Assembly (NCBI GenBank): GCA_964455935.1
Contig: CAYVZU010000017.1
Span: 1-43,223 of the forward strand
Direction of reading: 5' to 3'
Origin: CAYVZU01 sp964455935
GTDB taxonomy: Bacteria > Fibrobacterota > CAYVZU01
DNA length: 43,223 bases
The translations under genes were made by a program, and so were the position numbers. The notes beneath the pieces are model-generated. The model worked only from the letters and a program-made list of their open reading frames with translations, was not told where the DNA came from and searched no databases. Of this stretch, positions 7,492 through 14,622 are shown piece after piece. The first letter of the stretch is position 1, and each line of letters begins with the position of its first letter.

Positions 7492-10400
7492 ATGTCAACC
7501 ATTCTTGAACTCATATTTAGGTATCGTATCATCGTTCTGGTTGCCTTCGGCCTGTTTGCCGCCGTCGCAACCAAAGCCTTGCTAAGCCTACCCATCGATG
7601 CCTTTCCCGACACAACACCAATTCAGGTTCAGGTAAATGCGGTCGCTCCCGCATTGGGCCCCGAAGAGATCGAACAGCAGATCACCGCTCCCCTTGAACA
7701 AGCCATTTCCGGCCTGCCGGGCCTTACGGACGTGCGCTCGATCTCGAAATTCGGACTGGCGCAAGTTGTCGCGGTATTCGACGATCACACCAATATTTAC
7801 ACAGCCCGTCAACTCATTGTCGAATGCATCAGCAGCGTGGATCTGCCGGAGGGGATCGAGCCTCCGGAATTGGGACCTATATCCACGGGATTGGGAGAGG
7901 TGTTTCATTACACGATCCGCAGCAACGATCCTAATCGCGCGCTCGACGAAGTCCGCACGATTCATGATTGGGTGATCAAACCTGCGCTGCGCAAAGTTCC
8001 CGGTGTCGCCGAAGTGAACTCATGGGGCGGCTTCGAGCTGCAATACCAGATCATCATTGATCCCGATGCGCTCACGGAACGCGGCTTGACGCTTGACGAG
8101 GTGGTAACGGCTCTCCAGAAAAACAATCAAAACGTCGGGGGCGGAGAGATCGTATCCGGAGGACAATCGGTCCTGGTCCACGGCCTTGGGCGATTGTCGA
8201 GCGCCGACGACATTGGCAATGTGGTGATCCGGACTACGAACGGCACACCGGTACGGGTCTTTGATGTCGCTTCCGTCCGGAAAGGACACGAGATCCGGCG
8301 TGGCGCCGTGACCGGCTATGGGAAGGGGGAATTGGTCCTTGGATTGGGATTCATGTTGATGGGAGAGAACAGCAAGGAAGTCACGGCGCGGCTGGCTGCC
8401 AGGCTTACCGAGGTGACGCGCTTCCTTCCCAAGGACATTCAGGTCGATGTAGTGTATGATCGCACCCACCTCGTGCAGGAAGTGATCACAACCGTCAAAC
8501 ACAACCTCCTGGCCGGCGCGGTGCTTGTGATCGGGATCTTATTCCTGATCATGGGAAATTTCCGGGCGGGTATCATTGTCGCGATTACAATTCCTTTCGC
8601 GGCCTTGTTCGCCTTTCTGGGAATGCACCACTTCGCCATTGCCGCAAGCCTTCTGAGTTTGGGAGCCCTGGACTTTGGCGTTCTTATCGACGGATCGATC
8701 GTTATGATGGATGCAAACCTAAGACGATTGTCCGAATCCCGTGCTTTCCTGGGACGAAAACTGACTCCTCAGGAACGCATGACTTGCATCATTACTTCCG
8801 GACACGAAGTTCTGCGGCCCATCGGATTCGGTCTGGGAATAATCGCCATCGTTTTCCTCCCCATTTTGGCGCTCGAAAACATTGAAGGAAAGATGTTTAG
8901 GCCCATGGCCTGGACATTCATCTTCGCTCTCGTTGGAGCGCTCATCACCACCGTACTGCTGTCACCATTGCTTACCTATTATGGGCTTTCCAAGGATCTT
9001 CAGCTCAAAGAAAGCAGGATTACCGCTTTTCTTCGAGGCCTCTATAAGCCCCTTCTGGGAGTGGTGACGGATAAGCCCAGGCGCACCATAGCCGTGGTTG
9101 GTGGGTTGATTGCCGCAGCCGTTGTTTTGGGGTTTCATCTGGGGGGTGAATTCATTCCGCGATTAAGTGAAGGGTCGCTTGTGATCAACACGATCAGGCT
9201 TGCCGGGGTCTCCATCGATGAATCGGTCCGCTACAACAGTCGCATCGAGCAGTTGCTTCTTGAGAAATTTCCCCACGAAATCGACAACTGCTGGAGCCGC
9301 ATCGGTTCCGCCGAGGTGGCCACGGATCCCATGGGCACGGAGCTCACCGATGTCTTTATCACGCTTCACCCGCGAAACAAGTGGAAGCAAGCCCGCACCC
9401 AGCAGGAGCTTGTAAAGAAAATCGATGCGGTCATGACCGATCTTCCGGGAATCAATTACGTATTTACCCAGCCCATTGAAATGCGAATCAATGAAATGGT
9501 TTCCGGCATCCGGTCCGACGTGGGGATCAAGATTATCGGCGACAACTTCGATACGTTGGTTGCCCTCAGCGATCGCGTTCAGAAAATGCTCTTGGAGATT
9601 AGGGGCGCCTCCGATGTCGCCGGCGAGCAAATCACCGGACAGCCGCTTTTGCAGGCAAAATTAAACTGGGAAAACATCGCGCGCCACGGGATCCCTTCAA
9701 GCGAAGCCCTGGAGATGATTGCGCTGAACGGCAATTACCGCATTGGTGAATTGCAGCACGAGCAGAGGAGATTCCCGATCACAATGCGATTGCCCGATGA
9801 ATTCAGAAGCAATCCATCGGCCCTAAGCCGGTTGCCGTTATCGCTTGGTGAAGGAAAGCAGATGCCGCTGGGCTCCCTCTTTAATTTCGAGCTTACCGAG
9901 GGGCCGTCCACCATCAACCACGAATGGGGTCGCAGGCTGATCAAGGTGCAATGCAATGTTGCGGGCCGGGACATCTCCTCGTTTGTCAACGAGGCCCAAT
10001 CGAGAATGAGCAAGGAAATTGCGCTTCCCGAAGGAACCCTGATCGAGTGGGGCGGGCAATTCGAAAATCTGGAGCGCTCCAAGGCCCGATTTCTGATTGT
10101 TGTACCGCTCACGCTGCTTTTGATTTTCTTTTTGCTCTACCTCAGCTTGCGCAACATGAAAGATGTTCTGTTCATTTACGCTGGTCTGCCCTGCGCGGCC
10201 GTTGGTGGAGTTTTGGCCCTTTGGATCCGCGGAATTCCCTTCAGTGTAAGCGCCGCGGTCGGATTTATCGCCCTAAGCGGAATTGCGGTGCTCAACGGCC
10301 AGATTCTCGTCAATGCGATTCGGTCTCGACTTGAACAGGGTTTTGCGATGGCGCAATCGATTCGGGAGTCGGCACTCTCGCGCCTGCAGCCGGTGCTGGC

Positions 10401-10593
10401 AACGGCCGCCACCGATATCGCGGGATTTATCCCCATGGCATTATCGACTGGAGTGGGTTCCGAGGTCCAGCGTCCATTGGCAACCGTGGTCATTGGTGGA
10501 GTGATTACTTCGACCATTCTGACGTTGATTGTTTTGCCCGCGGTTTATTCATTGTCCGCGTGGAAGGAAAAAAGGGACGCGACAATCTCGTAA
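7492..10593 (+). CDS. czcA: CzcA-type heavy-metal RND efflux pump
   Basis: Inner-membrane proton/metal antiporter of 1033 residues, the usual length of the HME-RND family, with an AAGGGG site before ATG 7492. Family marks are the N-terminal helix and LPIDAFPDTTPIQVQV segment (~33-48), a large periplasmic porter domain, and TM4 with GALDFGVLIDGSIV (Asp394, Asp400). A second half repeats the plan, with LIEWGGQFENLERSK before the last helices. In CzcA the TM4 motif also has a Glu seven residues after the second Asp; here that position is Asp407. The divalent specificity (Zn/Co/Cd type) is suggested by the motif but not proven. It is the last gene of the efflux operon; a short dispersed repeat follows its stop. 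Confidence 0.96.
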   Translation: MSTILELIFRYRIIVLVAFGLFAAVATKALLSLPIDAFPDTTPIQVQVNAVAPALGPEEIEQQITAPLEQAISGLPGLTDVRSISKFGLAQVVAVFDDHTNIYTARQLIVECISSVDLPEGIEPPELGPISTGLGEVFHYTIRSNDPNRALDEVRTIHDWVIKPALRKVPGVAEVNSWGGFELQYQIIIDPDALTERGLTLDEVVTALQKNNQNVGGGEIVSGGQSVLVHGLGRLSSADDIGNVVIRTTNGTPVRVFDVASVRKGHEIRRGAVTGYGKGELVLGLGFMLMGENSKEVTARLAARLTEVTRFLPKDIQVDVVYDRTHLVQEVITTVKHNLLAGAVLVIGILFLIMGNFRAGIIVAITIPFAALFAFLGMHHFAIAASLLSLGALDFGVLIDGSIVMMDANLRRLSESRAFLGRKLTPQERMTCIITSGHEVLRPIGFGLGIIAIVFLPILALENIEGKMFRPMAWTFIFALVGALITTVLLSPLLTYYGLSKDLQLKESRITAFLRGLYKPLLGVVTDKPRRTIAVVGGLIAAAVVLGFHLGGEFIPRLSEGSLVINTIRLAGVSIDESVRYNSRIEQLLLEKFPHEIDNCWSRIGSAEVATDPMGTELTDVFITLHPRNKWKQARTQQELVKKIDAVMTDLPGINYVFTQPIEMRINEMVSGIRSDVGIKIIGDNFDTLVALSDRVQKMLLEIRGASDVAGEQITGQPLLQAKLNWENIARHGIPSSEALEMIALNGNYRIGELQHEQRRFPITMRLPDEFRSNPSALSRLPLSLGEGKQMPLGSLFNFELTEGPSTINHEWGRRLIKVQCNVAGRDISSFVNEAQSRMSKEIALPEGTLIEWGGQFENLERSKARFLIVVPLTLLLIFFLLYLSLRNMKDVLFIYAGLPCAAVGGVLALWIRGIPFSVSAAVGFIALSGIAVLNGQILVNAIRSRLEQGFAMAQSIRESALSRLQPVLATAATDIAGFIPMALSTGVGSEVQRPLATVVIGGVITSTILTLIVLPAVYSLSAWKEKRDATIS

Positions 10594-10614
10594 GGTGATT
10601 CTCGAAGACGAGTT

Positions 10615-10691
10615 CCATAATGGACCAGTCTCTTCCTCCTTCGCGCGGGCGCTATGGACAGGTGACGCAACAAGGACACGGCTGCCCGCGA
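10615..10691. repeat. Dispersed repeat, copy 1
   Basis: About 77 bases just after the czcA stop that match the repeat at 13208-13306. Shared blocks are CCATA-TGG, TTCCTCCTTC, GCGC-n3-GCGCTA, GGACAGGTGACG, CAAGGACAC and CCCGCGA, with small insertions and deletions between them. Copy 1 lacks the clear terminal inverted repeat seen in copy 2. Both copies lie just after stop codons on the + strand, which suggests a REP/MITE-type element tolerated at transcript ends. Confidence 0.6.
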
Positions 10692-10745
10692 TGGGCAAGC
10701 TCTGGAAAAAGCCGGCCCAATCACAAAAAACCGCGCACAAGAACC

Positions 10746-10905
10746 GTGAAAATTTATCGCAAAGAAGTATATAATTAGGGTGTCGGTATGCATGCGCCCA
10801 AGTGGTCCGCCAATGACGGAAATTTTCCGAAGGCGGATCCACAATAGGCGGATAAAACAAGATACTTAAAATCCCTTGTTCCCACAGTCGGCAGGTGAAC
10901 TCCAA
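10746..10905 (+). pseudogene. Degenerate tRNA-Leu copy with its promoter
   Basis: This stretch mirrors the functional tRNA-Leu 1.25 kb downstream. Both have GTGAAA, an 18-base spacer, TATAAT, about 20 bases, then GCCC[A/G]AGTGGT, the tRNA 5' end and D-stem start. Further on, ACAAG-n2-ACTTAAAATCCCT matches the anticodon arm, and a CAGGTGAACTCC stretch is T-arm-like. The copy cannot fold as a tRNA: a palindromic insert (TCCGCC...GGCGGA, around 10805-10838) breaks the D-arm, and the acceptor 3' half is missing. I infer a decayed duplication of promoter plus tRNA. Confidence 0.55.
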
Positions 10906-11092
10906 ACCATACAATCGAGTAAGGCCTTGGCCTGCTATGGGCTGCAATCTTTGTTCGACCAGATAGCTCAAAAGAAATTCTCCATCAATTTTGATAGGCA
11001 TGAAGCTGGGGAAATAACCAATGGGCGCAAAAACATGCCTGCAGGCCGTAGGTCACCAGAAATTTTGTATTTTTTGGATAGGAGATACAAAG

Positions 11093-11437
11093 ATGACACC
11101 GCAGATTCAAAAGCGCCTCAAAAAAAATGAGTTGCGGGCCATAAAGGAGCTCAAACACCGCATACAGGAAAAAGTTCCCGGTACGCGAATCATACTCTTC
11201 GGTTCAAAGGCGCGTGGAGATTTCGAGGAATTCTCGGATATTGACCTTTTGATTCTCGTCGACGCAAAGACAACCATGGCAGCGGAAGAAGAAATCCGCA
11301 CAATCAAATTCGAGGCTGAACTCAAATACGACGTGGTTTTTGGTATCATCATAAGGCATAAAGATTTCTGGGATTCCGCTCTTGCCCGAGCAATGCCTTT
11401 GCATTGGAACATAGACAAGGAAGGGGTTGCTGTCTGA
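11093..11437 (+). CDS. MNT-type nucleotidyltransferase antitoxin (MntA-like)
   Basis: A 114-residue minimal nucleotidyltransferase. The signature GSKARGDFEEFSDIDLLILVD lies in two parts near residues 38-58: a GS, ten residues, then DID, giving the two metal-binding aspartates of the pol-beta-type fold. In characterised MNT/HEPN pairs this enzyme adds AMP to the HEPN partner and neutralises it. ATG 11093 has GGAG ten bases upstream; the longer frame from 11021 adds a Cys/Trp-rich stretch with no similarity and was not used. Its TGA overlaps the expected start of the HEPN gene, the normal arrangement of such operons. The whole pair sits between the degenerate and intact tRNA-Leu copies. Confidence 0.88.
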   Translation: MTPQIQKRLKKNELRAIKELKHRIQEKVPGTRIILFGSKARGDFEEFSDIDLLILVDAKTTMAAEEEIRTIKFEAELKYDVVFGIIIRHKDFWDSALARAMPLHWNIDKEGVAV

Positions 11438-11843
11438 AGCAGGACGAAATCGATATAGCGAAGTACAGGCTTGAGAAATCGAGAGCGACTTTATCGGACG
11501 CGAAAACACTTCTCGATGGTGTATCACTTGCCGGCGCAGTAAACCGGATTTATTACGCGACGTTCTATGATGCCAGTGCGCTGTTGATTACCAAGGGCTT
11601 CACTCTTCCAAACACTCCGGCATCAGATCTTTATTCAACAGGGAGTTTGTAAATCGCGGCCTGCTTGCTCCACAATTGGCGAAATTCTACTCTGACATTT
11701 TTGACTACAGGCAAGAAGGCGACTACCAGGACTTCGTTAAATTCGAGAAGTCACAAGTTCAAAAATTGCTTGCGCAAGCCGAAGATTTTGTTTCGCAGGT
11801 TGAAGTGCTGGCACTTAGGCTGATTGCCAAAGAGCAGAAATAG
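11434..11843 (+). pseudogene. HEPN (UPF0332-type) toxin gene, frameshifted
   Basis: Two frames together encode a full HEPN protein. The first (from 11434) reads LKQDEIDIAKYRLEKSR, then AGAVNRIYYATFYDASALLITKGF, the conserved YYA-x-F core helix. At about 11602-11607 homology leaves this frame and resumes in another as SKHSGIRSLFNREFVNRGLL, then DYRQEGDYQDF and a helical tail ending at TAG 11841. A net -1 or +2 shift therefore breaks the gene. The usual ATGA overlap with the antitoxin stop reads CTGA here, so the start codon also appears lost; a TTG at 11404 is the only other candidate. HEPN proteins of this kind are ribonuclease toxins. This copy is most likely inactive unless the shift is a sequencing error. 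Confidence 0.75.
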
Positions 11844-12001
11844 CTTTCACAGGAAACCATTTCTGCAAACAAAATCGGCGCAGATCTTCATCACTACCTT
11901 ATTTAGACAAGACAACCATTTTCCCATTCCCTTGGGAACCTGAAACAGCAGCTCTCAACGTGAAATCGCATGGGTTTCGAATATTGGAATCCAATAACGC
12001 G

Positions 12002-12030
12002 TGAAAAAACTTCGGGAGAAAGTATATAAT
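12002..12030 (+). promoter_or_regulatory. Promoter of tRNA-Leu
   Basis: A perfect TATAAT at 12025-12030 lies 19 bases before the tRNA 5' end. A weak -35 (GTGAAA, 12001-12006) is 18 bases upstream. The same pair with the same spacing precedes the degenerate copy at 10746-10775. Confidence 0.6.
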
Positions 12031-12049
12031 ATGGTGTGGGCATCCATTC

Positions 12050-12133
12050 GCCCGAGTGGTGGAATTGGTAGACACAAGGGACTTAAAATCCCTCGGTCGC
12101 AAGGCCATGCCGGTTCGATTCCGGCCTCGGGCA
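12050..12133 (+). tRNA. tRNA-Leu (anticodon TAA)
   Basis: An 84-base tRNA with acceptor stem GCCCGAG/CTCGGGC plus discriminator A, D-arm with GGAATTGGTAGAC, anticodon stem AGGGA/TCCCT around the loop CTTAAAA (anticodon TAA, reading UUA), a long class-II variable arm and T-arm CCGG-TTCGATT-CCGG. The CCA end is not encoded. Transcribed from the TATAAT box upstream. Confidence 0.97.
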
Positions 12134-12154
12134 TATCAATGCGCCTGCCGGTTT

Positions 12155-12203
12155 GTTAGAGTTTGCCCGCCAAAAGCGGGGCCTTGGGCGTGCTCGCTCT
12201 AAC
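12155..12203. repeat. Inverted repeat after tRNA-Leu
   Basis: GTTAGAG at 12155-12161 pairs with CTCTAAC at 12197-12203 around a GC-rich interior (GCCCGCC...GGGC). It could end the tRNA transcript as a hairpin, but no T-run follows. The outer orientation (GTT first, AAC last) is opposite to an integron attC site. Confidence 0.35.
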
Positions 12204-12244
12204 GCCCGCGCTTCCGGTATCTGGCTCCGGCACAAAGGCCGCAG

Positions 12245-13207
12245 ATGAGAAAAGCTGAATGGAACCCCCTGAATTTCATCCGAAGCATGGCGCTACCCGC
12301 GTTTTTGCTTTTTGCCGTTACCGCATTCGGGCAAACAGCATTGTCGAACGACCAATTCTTGGCTTGGCGCCAAACCAACGCGGATTTCATCGTTTTTGAC
12401 ATTCGCGGCGACCAGCCCGTGGACTCCATTGTTTTTCCTTGTTTTTATGCAACCGAAGCGGAAAAATGGGTCGACTCGCTCGGCTGCCGGAACAGGCTTT
12501 TAATAGTCTGTCATGCCGGAATCGCCGCAGCTCAAACGGCCGGCCGCATTGTTCAGGCAGGCTATCCTGCTGATTCGGTTTTTTCAAGCGGGTTTTCTAT
12601 TTTAGCCGGCTCAAGATTTCCCGCCGCGGATACGATGCCCCTCTCCTACCTGTCCCGTATTCGCACAATAGGCCAAACCTTGTCGGCTAATGAATTGAGG
12701 GCAATCACCCTGAGCCGGCGAAATTACAAATTGATCGATGTCCGGACCTCGGGGGAGATCGCGGCCGGCCTGATCCCGGGCGCGTGCAACTTCGAATGGC
12801 CCGCGCCGTTAATCCAGGCGAGCCCCCAATTCGATAACACCGCGAACATCATTCTTTATTGTGCAAGCGGCAATCGTGCGGGCCAGGCAAGGAGCTTTTT
12901 AATCGGACAGGGATTCGACAGTAGCCGGGTTATTAATTTCGGCGGCTTTTCGAAATGGACATTGGCTGCTCTTCCTTATTCAGCAACGCCAAGCGAAGAT
13001 TGTATGTGTACCGGTCTGACAAGCCTCCGCGTCGGCCCATCAGCGGGCGGAGCCGATAAAAATGCAAAAAGGCCGGTTTTGTCGGGAGATCGTCGGAATG
13101 CCGGAAAGATCTCCGGCAGCGAATACGACCCTCTCGGACGAAAGATTGAAGGACCCCGCAGCAAGCTGAGGGGAATTCTCCTTTCCCCAAGGAACAATCG
13201 ATTGTAA
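12245..13207 (+). CDS. Exported tandem-rhodanese protein
   Basis: A 320-residue protein with a signal peptide (hydrophobic 15-28, likely cleavage after AFGQ). Two rhodanese domains follow. Domain 1 (~35-125) has FIVFDIRG and the loop LIVCHAGIAAAQTA with Cys89. Domain 2 (~150-245) has KLIDVRTSGEIAAGLIPGA and the loop ILYCASGNRAGQA with Cys206. Both loops keep the catalytic Cys, so both could carry a persulfide. Rhodaneses move sulfane sulfur between donors and thiols; a periplasmic role in sulfur or cyanide handling is an inference. The C-terminal ~75 residues are basic and of low complexity, with a YDPLGRKIEG motif slightly like C-terminal sorting tails; that likeness is weak. A MITE-like repeat begins at its stop. 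Confidence 0.85.
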   Translation: MRKAEWNPLNFIRSMALPAFLLFAVTAFGQTALSNDQFLAWRQTNADFIVFDIRGDQPVDSIVFPCFYATEAEKWVDSLGCRNRLLIVCHAGIAAAQTAGRIVQAGYPADSVFSSGFSILAGSRFPAADTMPLSYLSRIRTIGQTLSANELRAITLSRRNYKLIDVRTSGEIAAGLIPGACNFEWPAPLIQASPQFDNTANIILYCASGNRAGQARSFLIGQGFDSSRVINFGGFSKWTLAALPYSATPSEDCMCTGLTSLRVGPSAGGADKNAKRPVLSGDRRNAGKISGSEYDPLGRKIEGPRSKLRGILLSPRNNRL

Positions 13208-13306
13208 GCACTCGCCATAGTGGTTCTTTCTCCTTCCTCCTTCTTCGCGCTTTGCGCTACGAAGGACAGGTGACGAAGCAAGGACACCACAGCCTCCCGC
13301 GAGTGC
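13208..13306. repeat. MITE-like repeat with terminal inverted repeats, copy 2
   Basis: A 99-base element bounded by perfect 8-base inverted ends, GCACTCGC (13208-13215) and GCGAGTGC (13299-13306), with GTGGT/ACCAC just inside. The interior matches the copy at 10615-10691. It starts within the last bases of the rhodanese gene region, directly at its stop. No protein is encoded, so if mobile it depends on another element's transposase. Confidence 0.6.
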
Positions 13307-13447
13307 CGTCCCGGAGTTTTATAACGATATTATTGAAACGGTTGGTTTTTGCCAATAGAGCCTAGAGGGGACGGAGGCGAGCTGCCAATTCAACCTCAGG
13401 TTCCGGATGCTCGGCCCTGATTGCTGCGGCAAAATTCTGGAAACCCC

Positions 13448-13474
13448 TAAAGTTTGCTCAAAATCTGCCGATAA
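13448..13474 (+). promoter_or_regulatory. Perfect sigma-28 (FliA)-type promoter
   Basis: TAAAGTTT (13448-13455), an 11-base spacer and GCCGATAA (13467-13474) match the enterobacterial FliA consensus TAAAGTTT-N11-GCCGATAA at every base. It lies 45 bases before the start of the small gene downstream, a natural distance for a promoter plus leader. The match is seen directly; that this organism's flagellar sigma factor uses it is inference. Confidence 0.8.
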
Positions 13475-13519
13475 TTAAAAAGGACATTTTTTCGGTCCTT
13501 CCCGAATCAGGAGATGGCC

Positions 13520-13816
13520 ATGAGCTTCATAAAGGGTGTGGACGCCATCAGCACAATTAAAGCAAGAAATCTTCTAGGGGATAATGCCGAAAAAACAGGG
13601 GCCGCGGCTGGCACACCGTCCAATCCCACGTCGTTTCAGAAAAAGATCTTTACCGGATGGATCAAAGACCGACTTGATAATAAAATTCAGTCGGCCAACA
13701 AGTCGCTTGTGGAGCAGGGCAACAAAAACGCGGACATTCAATCAGCCGCAAAAGTTTCCAAAATCCCTCCGCCTTCGGAAACAGAAACCGCCAACCAGCT
13801 CGATTTGACGGTGTAG
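13520..13816 (+). CDS. Small orphan protein under a sigma-28-type promoter
   Basis: A 98-residue hydrophilic protein with no signal peptide, membrane segment or family I recognise. It begins MSFIKGVDAISTIKARNLLG, has a Lys-rich middle (FQKKIFTGWIKDRLDNKIQ) and a disordered-looking C-terminal tail of Pro, Ser and Glu. AGGAG at 13509-13513 fits ATG 13520 with 6-base spacing; the in-frame ATG at 13514 would touch that site and is unlikely. The perfect FliA-type promoter upstream ties it to the flagellar or chemotaxis regulon. It does not look like FlgM or FliT to me. The coding call rests on start signal, promoter and frame length. Confidence 0.7.
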   Translation: MSFIKGVDAISTIKARNLLGDNAEKTGAAAGTPSNPTSFQKKIFTGWIKDRLDNKIQSANKSLVEQGNKNADIQSAAKVSKIPPPSETETANQLDLTV

Positions 13817-13893
13817 AGGCTTCGCGAACCCGCCCAGCTATCCATTGAGACTACCTGTAATATCAACCAGTTAGCACCCAGAAAAAACGCTTC

Positions 13894-14622
13894 TCAGTCA
13901 TCGGCTTGGACAAGCTCCCGGAAGCGCAGCGCCCACTCCGGGCCCTTGGCTGCCCGTTCCTCTTCGTGTTTGAAGAAAACAAACGCCCTTCTCCATTTCT
14001 GGGCGAGGACTTTGGCCGCCCATTGGGAAAGGGCCGACTCGTTGTAATCCGTGCGTCGCAGGCGCAGGTACCCCCATGAAGCCGTGGAGATTAGGGCATC
14101 CAGCGGTTTCTCGTCGGTGTCGGCCAAGCAGAGACAGCACTTCCGTTGGCGAAGCAAAGCAAATGTCTCTTCCTTAAACCATGTCGGGCTCCTAAATTCG
14201 AATGCAGCGCATGTCTTGGGAGGAAGCAGGTCCAGAAAATTTTCTAACACGCCATGGTTTTCCCGAAAGCTGGCGGGAAACTGGAAGAGAATAGGACCCA
14301 GCAATTTTCCCAGGCCGGCGAGCTGGCTTCGAAAATACCGCGTCTCATCCCGCACTTCGACAAGCCGTTTTACATGCGTAATGATTTGGGGCGCTTTCAC
14401 GGCGAATATGAAACCGCGCGGAACCTTGTCCGTCCAGGTCTTCATCATGCTGAATTTCGGCATGCGATAAAAGGTGTTGTTGATCTCCACGGAATTCAGT
14501 TGTTTGGAATAATAGGGAAGCATTTCAGCGGCGGAAATTTTTAAGGGGTAGAAGTTCCCTTTCCACTCGTTGTAGCTGTACCCACTTGTTCCCGCATAGA
14601 CTTTCATTTCACGCACTCTCAC
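13894..14622 (-). CDS. DUF72 family protein (YecE-like)
   Basis: A 242-residue cytosolic protein of the DUF72 family, which has a TIM-barrel-like fold and no settled biochemical function. Typical motifs are KVYAGTSGYSYNEWKGNFYP at the N-terminus, LNSVEINNTFYRMP (~42-55), a FIFAVKAPQIITH strand, ILFQFPASFRE (~112-122), AFEFRSPTWF and a C-terminal AFVFFKHEE segment. The GTG start overlaps the LigD stop in a GTGA; the in-frame ATG (14607) five residues later starts at the family motif and is equally possible. DUF72 genes are often found near NHEJ ligD/ku genes, and here it is the last gene of that operon. Confidence 0.9.
   Translation of the reverse strand: MRVREMKVYAGTSGYSYNEWKGNFYPLKISAAEMLPYYSKQLNSVEINNTFYRMPKFSMMKTWTDKVPRGFIFAVKAPQIITHVKRLVEVRDETRYFRSQLAGLGKLLGPILFQFPASFRENHGVLENFLDLLPPKTCAAFEFRSPTWFKEETFALLRQRKCCLCLADTDEKPLDALISTASWGYLRLRRTDYNESALSQWAAKVLAQKWRRAFVFFKHEEERAAKGPEWALRFRELVQADD

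Noticed and set aside
10876..11130. + frame before the MNT gene
   Set aside because: No similarity or ribosome binding site; overlaps the tRNA-like remnant and the MNT start.
12155..12203. Possible integron attC site
   Set aside because: Outer motifs run GTT...AAC, opposite to attC, and no integrase is near.
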